The notes under the pieces: generated by a model | Seen by the model: the letters and a program-made list of their open reading frames with translations, nothing else | Told to the model about the DNA's origin: nothing | Database searches by the model: none | From: Ectobius pallidus | Taxonomy: Eukaryota; Arthropoda; Insecta; Blattodea; Ectobiidae | Length of the DNA: 64,000 nt | NCBI GenBank assembly: GCA_964059195.1 | Contig: CAXKWD010000005.1 | Location: 150,565,265-150,629,264, forward strand | Reading direction: 5' to 3' | Translations under genes and position numbers: made by a program | In this document: in pieces, positions 46,148 through 57,072 of the stretch | Position numbering within the stretch: the stretch's first letter is position 1 | Layout: each line of letters begins with the position of its first letter

Positions 46148-46752
46148 AAAACATGAATTTCACTTTTGTTATCCTAATCGGACCGTTTTTATTTTGTGTT
46201 TAAGTCATAATTTGGTCATTTTCATTACCTGGGTCATATTTCGTTTATATTTGTAATTTAACATCTTATTTCAGTTATAAATTCGGTAAAAGAGCACGAT
46301 TATGCAGTATGTGCAGTAATCGACTTAAATTTTTTTCCGAAAGAGAGTCACGAATATTTTTGTTTTACTGTAGCTGAAATGTGAAGGGACAGTAACGAGT
46401 AATAGAACAATTACCTCTTCCTCCTTGTTGTTAACAACTTCCAATAGACATGTTTCAAAAAATTTCAGTTCACAGTTGCAGTGGTATATTTTGGAAACAT
46501 TAACAGATTAGAAGTTCTTAATATGTAAAACTGTAAATACCTTTAAAATTGTTAAAATGTTGATATCTCATTGAATTAATGCGAAGTAATAATTTAATAC
46601 CAATAAACGTTTTAAATTGTAACATTTATTTTGAGAAAATACGTTCTCTTATGAGGTCATATTTAGGATTTTCGGGTCATATTTAGTCCTTTTCAAGGTA
46701 ATATTTTCAGTCATACTTTCCACTTTTTTAGGTGATAAACATACGAACCCTA
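46148..46752. mobile_element. hAT element fragment, right end
   Basis: Starts at about AACATGAATTTCACTTTTGT, repeating roughly 70 bp of the left fragment (45372-45440), and runs to the right end GATAAACATACGAACCCTA. The 8 bases after it (GTCATAAT) do not match those before the left fragment (CTTATGTG), so the two may be separate truncated elements or one element split by a rearrangement. Confidence 0.85.
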
Positions 46753-46806
46753 GTCATAATAAATTGTTTTATATTTCAGCATCCTATCATGAAAGAACTT
46801 ACGAAA

Positions 46807-46892
46807 GGTCTCCAGGGAATAGAAAACATTAAATGATAATACCATCGTGCACTTAAAGTGCTTCGTTATAAAATTATCATTATTAGTACAAA
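46807..46892 (+). repeat. Direct repeat, copy 2
   Basis: Same sequence as 44573-44660, with a perfect GCACTTAAAGTGC inner palindrome where copy 1 has GCATTTAAAATGC. Confidence 0.88.
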
Positions 46893-47250
46893 CTACACTT
46901 CCGTTATTGGTCTTGGTAAATGTGTACAAGTAGAATGTGGTTTACCTCAGAGGTTTTTTCACTTTGAATTAATGTCATTGTAGATTATCAGGTTAAGTTT
47001 TATTACTTAATTCTATGCTATCAAATCCTTGTCACTTAACCACAAAGGAGGAAAAAGCTAAATCGATATTTTGATATATTATCTCTTGAGGGTTACTGCT
47101 TATAATAGCATACAATAAGAGTAAACGCTTCTGCCTAGAGACACTCGAAGCTCCCAGGCAAAAGATCAACATTTCAGCTCCCCAAAAAGAGGAAACAAGA
47201 ATTGCGAGACTGCTTGCTTCTTACAAGCATTCTTTTATGGTCTAGCGCTT
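46893..47250. other. Non-coding stretch
   Basis: Nothing recognised, apart from a possible 5' extension of the LINE that follows. Confidence 0.35.
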
Positions 47251-47260
47251 ATATCAGTAG

Positions 47261-48553
47261 TTGGATGGCTATATAACAACAATATTTAAAAAAGGTGATA
47301 GAAGGAACTGTTCAAACTACAGGGGTATTTGTGTATTAAATACAATAATGAAATTATTAGGGAAAAACATTAAAACCAAACTAGAGACACAGTGCGAGAA
47401 CATTGAAGTACAATGTGGATTCACCCAAGGTAGATCATGTATAGATCATATTTTTACAATAAGACAACTGTTGGAAAAATGCAGAGATAAATCAAAGGAA
47501 GTTGGCTTGATCTTCGTAGATCTGGAGAAAGCATACGACAGTGTACCAAGGAATAAATTATGGGAAGCACTTCAAATTGCAGGAACAGACAATTCTTTAA
47601 TAAAAATTATACAGGAAATATACAAAGCCAACACATGCCAAATAAAAAATAACAAAACACTGTCACAAAAATTTAAAACCAGCAAAGGTCTGTTGCAAGG
47701 TTTTCCGATGTCCCTCACCTTGTTTAAAATATACATAGCAGTCAGCTTGAGAACATGGTCTCGGAAATGTGAGAAAATGGGTATAGAAGTAGCAGAAGGC
47801 AGATTTTTATATTACTTGCTGTTCGCAGATGATCAGGTGATAGTTGCACAAGATGGAGAGGATGCTAATTATATGTGCAACCAATTATCACTGGAATATA
47901 GAAAGTGGGGATTGAAAATAAATCCAAAGAAAACACAATATTTGACTAGTGATAGAGATGAGTTATACATTGACGGAAAGAAAATTCAGAAAGTGGATGA
48001 CTTCCGTTACCTCGGTTCAATATTAGAAAAGAATGGAACCTCAAACAAAGAAATAACAAAAAGGATCAGTGATGGAAAGAAGGTAATAGGTATGCTCAAC
48101 TCGGTCTTATGAAGTCGAAATATCATCAACAAGACTAAGAAATTAATATATAATTCCATTATGTTATACGGAACAGAAACATGGACTGTGAATAGGAGAC
48201 ACGTGGAAAGATTAACAGCAGTAGAGATGGATTTTTGGAGAAGGTCGGCTAGGAAATCTCGGCGAGAAAGGATACGGAACACTACGATTAGACAAATTAT
48301 GGAAACTGAACGAACGATAGGTGAGGTAATTGAGCAAAAGAGACTGACGTGGTACGGACATGTAAGAAGAATGGAAAATGACCGGATCCCAAAGATGGTT
48401 CAAGAATGGGAAGCAGAGGGTCGACGAAGAAGGGGACGACCACTGACCTCATGGAAAGACAACGTTTACTGCTCAATGGAGACGTTTGGACTAACACCAG
48501 AAGACGCAGATAACCGGAATAGATGGAGAAGGAGAATTGATAGACGAAATTGA
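47261..48553 (+). pseudogene. LINE-F reverse transcriptase, 5'-truncated, one in-frame stop
   Basis: One frame runs from 47261 to 48553 and is interrupted only by TGA at 48110-48112. It encodes the palm of a non-LTR reverse transcriptase: IFKKGDRRNCSNYRGICVLN, motif A GLIFVDLEKAYDSVP with its catalytic aspartate, motif B QGFPMSLTLF (usually QGCPLSP), motif C LLFADDQVIVAQ with both aspartates, then DDFRYLGSILEKNGT. After the stop come SIMLYGTETWTVNRRHVERL, VEMDFWRRSARKSRRER, LTWYGHVRRME and EGRRRRGRPLTSWKDNV. The 3' segment has CCTCGATATGAGG and a GAAGAAGAAG tail. The endonuclease and the start of the ORF are missing (5' truncation). Compared with the other LINE pieces here it is lightly decayed. 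Clade not assigned. Confidence 0.92.
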
Positions 48554-48659
48554 TTGTATGGTCGCAGGGAAAACCTCGATATGAGGATTATCCTGGAAGA
48601 GAAGAAGAAGGATAGTTCGTAGATACAAGAATCAAATTAAATATTATAGTAATATGATT

Positions 48660-49320
48660 TATTTATTTTATGTTATTTTGAATCGTTTACATTATTTAAC
48701 AGAACTCTCTCCAGCTAAGTAAAGTTCCATTTTCCGAGCTGAGCCCGTTAAGGGTAAAGAAAAAGGTGCTAGCACTTTATAGGTATTATTAAGGATATCA
48801 CCTGATGTCACTGTCGTTCTCTTCCCTTTCATGCAAATAAATAATTATTCATTTGCTTCATTTTAACTACTACAAATACTGTTATTCCTAATAGGCTACC
48901 ACTATCATCGTATACCTATTAATCGTTACAATTCATAATAACATAAGCCTATAGAACTATTTCGTCAATAAAAATTTTGTTCATAAACTATATACCGGCA
49001 ATTTAAAATTTCTGACAAAACACAAACGGTAAGCCAACACAATATTTAGTTTCGCTATAGGTTTATTTCATCTTCATTACACACAGGGACTTTTGGTTAC
49101 GTTTCTGTTTTACCATTCAGTCCCTCGATTACTAAACAAACATTATAAAACTATTTCTACCTATTACTTAAATACAACAACCATGCATGTTTATATATTA
49201 TTCCCTGCTTCATTCAAAACATTACTTACGACCTTAATTTCTCTCCATTCATTCAAAGTCTGCAATTCTTTATCATGGCGAAGAAATTTTCAATAACAGT
49301 TCGTTATTTATAATAGTTCG
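48660..49320 (+). repeat. Unclassified dispersed repeat R, copy 2
   Basis: Collinear with 9225-9690, with about 140 bp of additional sequence around 49060-49220. It begins directly after the LINE-F tail region. Class unknown. Confidence 0.8.
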
Positions 49321-49457
49321 AATAACCTTTTGTATACTTCAAGAGGGATTTTCAATTTCCTTCTTCAACCTCCGATTAAAAACTAAGAAAACAGGAAAAT
49401 AACCCGGTTTCTATATACGTAAGCCATATTCAAAACTTCAACGAGATCTAATTTCTA

Positions 49458-49600
49458 AATCAATCAATCAATCAATCAATCTTTTATTCACCTTTAAAAC
49501 TGGACAATACAGTTATGGCTTTGTCTTTACAAAAACAAACAAGACTCCCTATATTACAGACTATAAAAACAACTAAGAGCTAAAATACATCATAGCCTAT
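49458..49600 (-). repeat. Putative LINE 3' end with (GATT)n tail
   Basis: On the minus strand, ACTGTATTGTCCAGTTTTAA and GGTGAATAAAAG lead into GATTGATTGATTGATTGATT. A polyadenylation-type signal plus tetranucleotide tail fits a LINE 3' end; no coding part recognised. Confidence 0.5.
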
Positions 49601-49726
49601 AAGTATATACCAGTACCAGTTAGCACTTTTTCATGCATTTGAGAAAGATATTAACGCTTTTCAAATTGTTTGTAAAGATTACATTATCAAATGGGAGAGG
49701 CAGTATGATGAAATAACAGTGTTCAA

Positions 49727-50118
49727 TTGTTAACTCTTTGTAAAATTCCTGACTGGGAAATTGTAGAAATTTGTGTGGCATATTTGAGTAATAAAGGTTT
49801 TATTGTAGATGACAGTGAACTGTTTAATGAAACTTTCCATTTGAAAAGGCCCGGGATAGAAAATAGTGCAACATTTTTAGAAAATACAGTTTCGGATAAA
49901 TTTTATAATTTCATGAGCATGCACTCTGAGAACAAATTCCCTGAACTGTTGAAAATTGTACAGTTTTTTTCTCTCAATTCCAGCCCATAGTGCAGCCGTG
50001 GAAGGAATATTTTCCTTGTTAAACTTTTATTCATTGGACAAATGAAAGATATAGGATGTCTACAGAATATGCCAAGAATTTGATGATTGTCTCCTATAAT
50101 TATAAATATGTCACTTGA
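49727..50118 (+). pseudogene. hAT transposase C-terminal fossil, two frameshifts
   Basis: Frame 1 (49727-49990) reads KIPDWEIVEICVAYLSNKGF and SENKFPELLKIVQFF. In another frame from about 49965 it continues FLSIPAHSAAVEGIFSLLNF. In a third it continues WTNERYRMSTEYAKNLMIVS, with a stop at 50116-50118. Joined conceptually these are the hAT C-terminal dimerisation region (L-x-I-P-x-H/S-S-A-x-V-E-R-x-F-S ... W-T-x-E-R-N-R) of GTF2I-repeat/ZBED-like transposases. In the motif VER the arginine is glycine. The catalytic domain is not seen, nor terminal repeats belonging to this piece. Confidence 0.8.
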
Positions 50119-50208
50119 TCTCAGTTCTTTGACAGTATCAAGTCTAGAATTGAGTTTCTTCAGAGGGTTCCAGGAAATGAGAAGTACTCTTTTCCAAAAA
50201 TTAAACTA

Positions 50209-50713
50209 CAGTGGTACCTCGAGATACGAGTGCCCTAACATACGAGTTATTTGAGATACGAGCTGTCGAGCGAGAAAGTTTTGTTTTGAAATACGAGCGA
50301 CATTTGAGATACGAGGAACGGCCAGCTGCGACGCTGCACACGGCCCACCAGTTTAATGCTCCTGCGCCTCGTGCATTATCCCACGTATTTCCCCAGTGTG
50401 CTTGTTTACCTCGCTGTCGAAGCATCTTTGCTAAGTTTTTCTAGAAATCATAGAAAAAATTAGGAAGGTGTGCGAGTAGCTGACTTGGCGAGGCAATACA
50501 GTATTGTTTTTATACAATATTTTTCATTTATAAATACATTTTTCTTATTCAAAAACACGTAACAAAAACAATTGGGGGTAGCATTTTTGGGGCTGGATCG
50601 GATTAATGGCATTTCAATTAATTTCAATAGGGAAAATTGCTTTGAGATACGAGCAAATTGACATACGAGCAAGTTTACGGAACGAATTAAACTCGTATCT
50701 CGAGGTATCACTG
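50209..50713. mobile_element. Tigger/pogo-like MITE with TA flanks
   Basis: Ends CAGTGGTACCTCGAGATACG and CGTATCTCGAGGTATCACTG with TA at 50207-50208 and 50714-50715. Subterminal GAGATACGAGC motifs recur, and AATTGACATACGAGC stands near the right end. The CAGTGGTACCTCG terminus is known from Tigger-type elements in several animals. No transposase inside; the overlapping open frames are incidental. Confidence 0.9.
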
Positions 50714-50715
50714 TA

Positions 50716-53212
50716 TGTTCAAATTTCCGGTTTTTTCTATATATTTTGAATAAGTTAGCCTTTATTTTTAGAGAGCACTGGATCGCCAAGCCTCCCTTTT
50801 AGCCGTTTTCAAAGAACAGCTTTAAAGCTAGCCAATTAATAATTTACTCCATGAATATTAAATAGAATGTTTAAAATAACACAAAACTAAAATACAAAGG
50901 TTTAAACACATCCTTATGGTTTTCTCAATATGCTCCATTAAAACCTCAAGATGTTCTAAGTGCATGAAATGTTAAACAAATATTATAAAAGTTTTAGCTA
51001 GTTGTGAAAATATGCAACAAAAGGAATTATATGACGAAATATTATGAAATATTAAGTGCAAGAAGTAAAAAAATGTATAAATAGTCTGTTAAGCTAATCT
51101 CTATTCTTTAGAGTGTGCGAAATTAAAATATGAAAATGATTAAATGAGAACTGATGCGAATAGAACTTTTAATTTTATTGTAATTTGAATAATGATAACT
51201 TTATAACTCTTAAATTATTAGCACAATCATGTTGAATCTTGGCCTACTGGATTATTCTGTATCATATTATTGTAATAATTTTCGCCTAAGCATGGTAATA
51301 AATACAGGTTATTCAAACCTCAGACCTAGTGATTTAAAAAATAACTTGAATAATCTAATATTCAGATTTTTCCTACACGACTCAACCCTCGCATGCTTCC
51401 AGAATTTTCATTATCAGTTAAAAGCATTTATAAACTATTGAATTAAAGTTAAGAATATTATAATTTGACCTTAAAATACATTTCGCTCATTTTGTAATTT
51501 CATAAATTTGGGAGTTACCTTTTAACCCCCATATCATTTTTCAGGAAATCATACCTTGAACTTATAAGCATGTTTGTGGATAAAATTCTTGAGGAAAATT
51601 GCTTTTTGGACTTAAACCCTTATGTTTATATTGCACACAAGCAACTATGGGAGCGAAAGGTTTAAGTCAGTTTAGAAAGTATCAAAATTTGAATATTACA
51701 TATTTGTAGAAGCATTGCGGATTGTCGATAGTACTGCATTGTGGTTCTACATGGCTGTACAACTTTTCTAGAAAATAAAAGGCTATGGAAAAAGGAATCA
51801 CAAAAGAAATTTCTCTCGGTTTGCCGCCAAATTACCAGCCTTCACGCGATATCGTGTGTCAGTTGTTTTAGTACGAGGGCACGAGCTCCAGCATGGCGCG
51901 GTAGTTTGTGCGTTTTATCACCAGGGGGCAAAAAGGTTGGCGAGGTTGGAGGAGGTACATAGCATGAGGCAACAATAATTCCTTCTCTCTTCTTCTTCTT
52001 CTTCCTTCAAACCATATAATCAAATGTAAACCCGAAATGATAAACTATAGTCCACTTTCGGTTACCGCAGCACGAATTTATCTTCATAGCAGAAATCTAC
52101 TCTGTTATTACCATTAGAGTGATACTAGGCTTTTTATATTTTTACAACATTAAACATGTTTTAATGAGAACCATTGTTAAGACCCATTCAATCTATGAAG
52201 AGATAGGATGGTGGAAACCGTCTTGGAATCTCTCATTTTGAAATACCATGACTTGTGTGCGTACTTTTAACTATTGTTTGGTAGTGCCTTGTATTTAATT
52301 TTCATCTCGTGTATGACGGGAATTGAGAGTAAAAATGGTATAAAGCGATTCCAATTAATTCTTTAAAAATAGGCTGGTAGGGGAAATCCAATACGTTGTA
52401 ATTTTTTTACGTCAAAATACAACTTTTAATTTAATTGCTTAATTTCATAGTTTAAAGTATGCTTTATGGAAATATAAATGTATTTTGAACCACAAGTCTA
52501 TTTAAAAGTCCTAAATGACAGCTTACTTGACAAACTATTATAGGCCTATAATCTGCTTATACATATATTGAATTTTAGGCCTTTTTTTACTCTTCTGTCA
52601 TATAATTATGTAATATATTGTCTATTCCTTCTTTTATATTATCTCACGTCAATTTTTTATTTATTTTATTTTAAAATTACAAAAATACCATATAGATATA
52701 AGGTCCTGCTACATTTTAATCTGGATTATATTAATTTCTTTATTTCGTTGTACTTTTGTATATTTACAATTTCATCATCTTAAGTCCTTAATTTGTTCTT
52801 CATTATTTATTCTGTAAATGTCTTGAACTCCCACCTCATAATATAATCTTTCAGAATTTATGCGGAATTTTAGTTTTAGAAATAATGTCAATTTCAGAAA
52901 GTTTCATTTTTTACTTGAATGATTCAGACGCATGTCTGTTCAAGTATTTTCATTTTACACTAGCCATCACTGCATGTCAACACTATTATCTTCATAAATC
53001 AAAAGCTGCAGCTAAATGAGGGGTGAAATATGTTTTATTGTATAAAAGAGAAAGTTAGGTAATGCCACCCCCTCGAACTGGTCATCCTGTGAGCAGGGAA
53101 CAGAATTGCTACCTCCAGTACAATACAATACAGTTGAGTAGAAACGAAACCCTTATAAACGAAATTTTGAATGACATACAGTTCTTGAAAATAAAGGCGC
53201 AAACAGGAAAAT
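50716..53212. other. Non-coding stretch
   Basis: No gene, RNA or element end recognised in about 2.5 kb. Short frames at 51229-51441, 51741-51962 and 52568-52783 show no family. Confidence 0.4.
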
Positions 53213-53220
53213 GTGATAAC

Positions 53221-54072
53221 TAGGGTTCGGACTTTTAGGTGCTTATAAAAACGAAAATATTTCTTTTTTATGTGTTTAAAAAGTCGAAAATATGTTTAAA
53301 AATATGAAAATATTTAAATTAACTTATTTAACCAACATTTACAGAAGTAGCCCTACTCATCTAGTCATTCTAGTCAGCAAGTGTAGAACTGTTGCAGTAA
53401 ACGACAAAAGTAGATCCTAAGTTGTGCATCTTAAAGCTGTGACGATTTTCAGGGAACAGAGACTTGTATCTTGAAAATGTACGTTCAACATCTTGCATAT
53501 TTGTAACACTGACACTCAGATGTTCCATCTGCTCCAAGTTCTCTACACTGTTACCCATTAAAATTTCTGAAATCTTGCGCAACACTTGTAACCCTTCATT
53601 CTTATTTAGGCATGACAGGAATTTTTCTTTAATTTTGTTTGCTTTTGAACCACTGATTTTGTTAAGTTTGTTTTCAATGTGTTTGATTTCTTTTTATTGA
53701 CTCTGTCAACAATTGTTTTGTTGTTTCCAACTTAGTAATGCATTGTGAAAGGAAACAGAAATTTGCACTAATGAAGGCCAAATCCGCCCTGATTTATTCT
53801 CTGACTGAACATAACAACGCAACACATTGAAAATATGGCGCAATTTTACAAAAACTGTCAAAATATTCATTTCTAAACATGATATGTGGTAAAATATGTA
53901 AAAATAATTAAGTTACCAAAAATATTTATTCAAATAAGAAATATCGAAAATATTTTTTTTATGTGATATGCAACTCAGAATTTTGAATCCAAAGGTCCCA
54001 ACCGAAACTTTGACAAAGTGCAGAAATCATGAGTAATAGCAAAAAAAAATATGTATTTACCTAAAAGTCCTA
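53221..54072 (-). mobile_element. hAT element (TTCGGACTTTTAGG type) with perfect 8-bp TSD and transposase remnant
   Basis: Left end TAGGGTTCGGACTTTTAGGT; right end ACCTAAAAGTCCTA, lacking six bases (GAACCC) near the tip. Duplication GTGATAAC at 53213-53220 and 54073-54080. Related to 15549-16282. It carries a transposase fossil on the minus strand. Confidence 0.93.
53370..53585 (-). pseudogene. hAT transposase C-terminal fossil (CGGBP1-like)
   Basis: MLRKISEILMGNSVENLEQM leads to DVERTFSRYKSLFPENRHSF and KMHNLGSTFVVYCNSS, the C-terminal dimerisation motif (V-E-R-x-F-S, N-R-x-S-F, V-V-Y-C-N) shared by hAT transposases and CGGBP1-like proteins. It lies within a TSD-flanked hAT element, which links this protein type to the TTCGGACTTTTAGG ends. 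DNA-binding and catalytic parts are not recognisable. Confidence 0.83.
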
Positions 54073-54080
54073 GTGATAAC

Positions 54081-54802
54081 ATAAACCCAATCTGTGATCA
54101 TAATAAACAGCATGTTTTCAATATATCAGTATTTATCCTTACGGGACTTCATAAAAGTGATAACATTACCCGAATGATAACATTATCCGCGATTACATTA
54201 AGCTGCTTTCACTGCTCAAGTAAAGTATGTTTTGAACCTAATATATGTTTTCAATCGTATTTTTAAGCAGGGGGTTCTATTGAACATTCTCTCTGAAATT
54301 AGAAACGTGCAATATGCATGTTTAGTAAAGCGATATGTAATTTCATACTCGCACGTTCAGTTTCAGGTTAATGTTTACTTTAAATATTATTACTTCCACA
54401 TATAGTTGCTGTATGTTTGAATGATTATATAAACAAACTGTTAATAACATATGCAAATATGAACACTAAATATCAATGAGGGTAAACAGGATAATTTTTA
54501 TTTGGTATAGCAATTTTAATTAGCATTTGATTACATTAAATATTTAGTTATGCATGTTTCATTAAACTGTGAAATTATTTTAAGGCCTTTAAAACAATTA
54601 TTTTTATTTTAAGTTGTCATCAAAAAGTTCGTTGTTGTTTATGGTCAATGTCAACGCATTCGCTTTATACCCATGCTACGTATACAGTTATAATAACCAG
54701 TCTAATTCTAGTAAAGTAGTACGCAGCTTTCGCGCTCACAATGGATACAATACAATTGATTTCAATTGTGACTTGAGGCTTTTCCAGTGGTTGAGAAAGG
54801 AC
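54081..54802. other. Non-coding stretch
   Basis: Nothing recognised. Confidence 0.4.
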
Positions 54803-54890
54803 GGGTAATAGTTTCTCGAGCTCCCAATCGAGTGAGTAGGAGAATTGTTTCCGAGCTTTCGGTAGCTTCCTCCGCTGCCATCATCCCCCA
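54803..54890 (-). repeat. Unclassified repeat G, copy 2
   Basis: The minus strand reads GGGGATGATGGCAGC, GCTACCGAAAGCTCGGAAAC, ATTCTCCTACTCACTCGATT and GCTCGAGAAACTATTAC, matching 13921-14011. The stem GGCAGC/GCTACC is interrupted by one change. Confidence 0.6.
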
Positions 54891-55538
54891 AGAAGCCCGA
54901 GAAACAATTATCCAATATAAGACTACATGCACATGCTGTATTTTTAAAAGACAATAATTGTCAACATATTAAATTACAAACCATTAATTGGAATGTTAAA
55001 ATATACTGTAATGTCATAAAATGGCATATTATTGGTCTCTTTAGAAATCACCTTTCGAAAAGAGTACCTTTCAAATGATACGGAAATTTATTTACTATTT
55101 TAAATGCCATAACGGAATCTTTGTTGTACGTTATTTTTGTGATTTACAGTATGGAATATTAAAAAAGTTTAATTCCTTGTACTGTAAATATGACGTGTAT
55201 TATTCAATTAACTATTGATATTTTTAATAAGTTACACGTATGTCTAATCGAATCCAAAATATTCATCTATAGAGATGTTATAGTCTAACACTCATTTTGT
55301 TCATGCATGAAGGGAGTCTCACAGTGAATGAAAGGAGAGAGTTAACAACGATCCTAATAATCCTCTTCTGTAGAAGAAAAACTTCACTAGTATGTGTACC
55401 GTTGCCCCATATTAGCAATCAATACCCAATTATGCTTTCATAATGATGTCTGACAAGCAACCTTAAAGTAATATTTTGAAACATGATTTTTTTAAGTTTC
55501 AAATTAAATAAACGTTTCTGGAAAGTCTCTTACAAATA
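54891..55538. other. Non-coding stretch
   Basis: Nothing recognised. Confidence 0.4.
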
Positions 55539-55539
55539 T

Positions 55540-55790
55540 TATATATCTATATAATTCCCCCAATTTATTATGTTATCAACTACAGTGCCAAGAATTTTGA
55601 GAATAAATTGGGATTCAAGAGTAAAGAAAAGGTCTTCAGATTTATCACCATTTAATAAAAATCGAGACCTTCGTAATTGAATTTTGATAATAAATTGGGA
55701 TTTAAGAGTAAAGAAAAGGTGTTCAGATTTATCACCATTTAATAAAAATCCAGACCTTCGTAATTGAAAGAATATTATGTTTGACATTAT
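55540..55790 (-). pseudogene. LINE reverse-transcriptase fragment with in-frame 87-bp tandem duplication
   Basis: The minus frame reads QLRRSGFLLNGDKSEHLFFT, LKSQFIIKI, a second copy of the same 29 residues, then KILGTVVDNIINWGNYIDI. This fits the LINE segment after the FADD motif (G-L-x-L-N-x-x-K-T-E-x-x-x-F ... K-F-L-G-V-x-x-D-x-x-L-x-W-x-x-H-I). The 87-bp units are at 55594-55680 and 55681-55767 and keep the frame. The rest of the protein is absent. Confidence 0.72.
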
Positions 55791-55956
55791 CTTCTAAATA
55801 TTTAAAACAGTAATTAATGGTAAAAGAAAGTATCATCGCCTTATATACGACTGAATAAGCAGGAACATTGTGAATTAATCATTAATTAATATAAAAAATA
55901 GCACTTTCATCAGGTGCCCTGAAAACCATATATACAGCTAAATAATTATAGTCGTA
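55791..55956. other. Short non-coding stretch
   Basis: Nothing recognised. Confidence 0.35.
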
Positions 55957-55969
55957 TATAGACACATAT

Positions 55970-56173
55970 CTTCTGGTGGCACTATGGCCCTGGGGTCGAC
56001 TCAGCCTCTAACAGAAATGAGTACCAGGAGCAATCCTGGGGGTAAAGGCGGCCGGTGCGTAAGGCTGACAACCTTACCACCTTCATGTGCCGAATGTCTA
56101 AAAATCTGGGAGCCTCAACCTCCTGGAACCCTCTGGGCCTCCATGGCCTGTAATAGGGAACACTTTACTTTTT
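55970..56173 (+). mobile_element. SINE family A, 5'-truncated, perfect 13-bp TSD
   Basis: Starts CTTCTGGTGGCACTATGGCC without head and ends GTAATAGGGAACACTTTACT plus a T run. Perfect duplication TATAGACACATAT at 55957-55969 and 56174-56186. The intact duplication around a truncated copy shows that truncation happened at insertion, as in LINE-driven copying. Confidence 0.93.
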
Positions 56174-56186
56174 TATAGACACATAT

Positions 56187-56559
56187 GAAATGCATAAAAT
56201 AATTCATATTTCACAGAATGCACTGATATAAAGATGTTTCTATATGAATCACTGGCATGTAGGTAATAGCATAGAGCGGTCGTATAGGTAGGATGGAGTA
56301 CAGCGAAACCATCTTCAAACGAAAACAGTGAAGGAATGCATTAATGCTTGAACATACATAAATAAGGAGTATTTAAGTGAAAATACATTTAAGTTTAACG
56401 TAGGTAAGGATAATGCAGCCGTTAAATTTTTTTCTCAATAAATGCACTTCTAATTTTATTTTTTAAACATACTTTAAACATTTTAATTATTTCACAATAT
56501 TTTCTCTCATTTCTTTATCCGGAATTTATGTCTAACCAAAAGTTAACATTGAACTAATT
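56187..56559. other. Non-coding stretch
   Basis: Nothing recognised. Confidence 0.4.
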
Positions 56560-57072
56560 ATTGAGTGTTAGTGAATAACACCAAAATATTTTATCTGTAT
56601 ATAGAGGGAACATAGACAAGTAACTTGTATTAGGAGATTTTTTCCGTGTGGCGTAAAATGTGTATGCTACAGGGTATTAAAGTCATAATTTGGTGCTCAT
56701 AAGTCAATAATTACGCTAAATAGAGCTAATTTTTTATTAAATTGATCCAAGTGATCGATAAAAACCTGATTCTTAATAATTCACTCACGGATATTCATAA
56801 TTTAGAGCTTTCATAACCTGCAAAATTTACAGACTTATCACATGACTGGCCACCTCTGCATTAGTCTTTTTTATTCATAACTACTGACTACAGTGTTAAC
56901 AACGAAGTTCCTTTGTTTTTCATTTTTTTCTAATGTCAGAAGTCAATGGTGGCCATTCCCTGGAGGTTTTATGCTGTAACAGGAAAAATTGAATCCATAG
57001 AGCAAAAATCTGCTTGTCTATGTCCCCTTTATACACAGGTAAAATATTTCGCTGTTATTCATTAACACCCTG
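56560..57072. mobile_element. TA-type MITE, copy 2
   Basis: Collinear with 23628-24171: AGTGTTAGTGAATAACACC, GTATATAGAGGGAACATAGA, GCGTAAAATGTGTATGCTAC, and the right end TGTTATTCATTAACACCCTG followed by TA. The left tip (TTGAGTGTT instead of CAGGGTGTT) is eroded. Confidence 0.87.
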
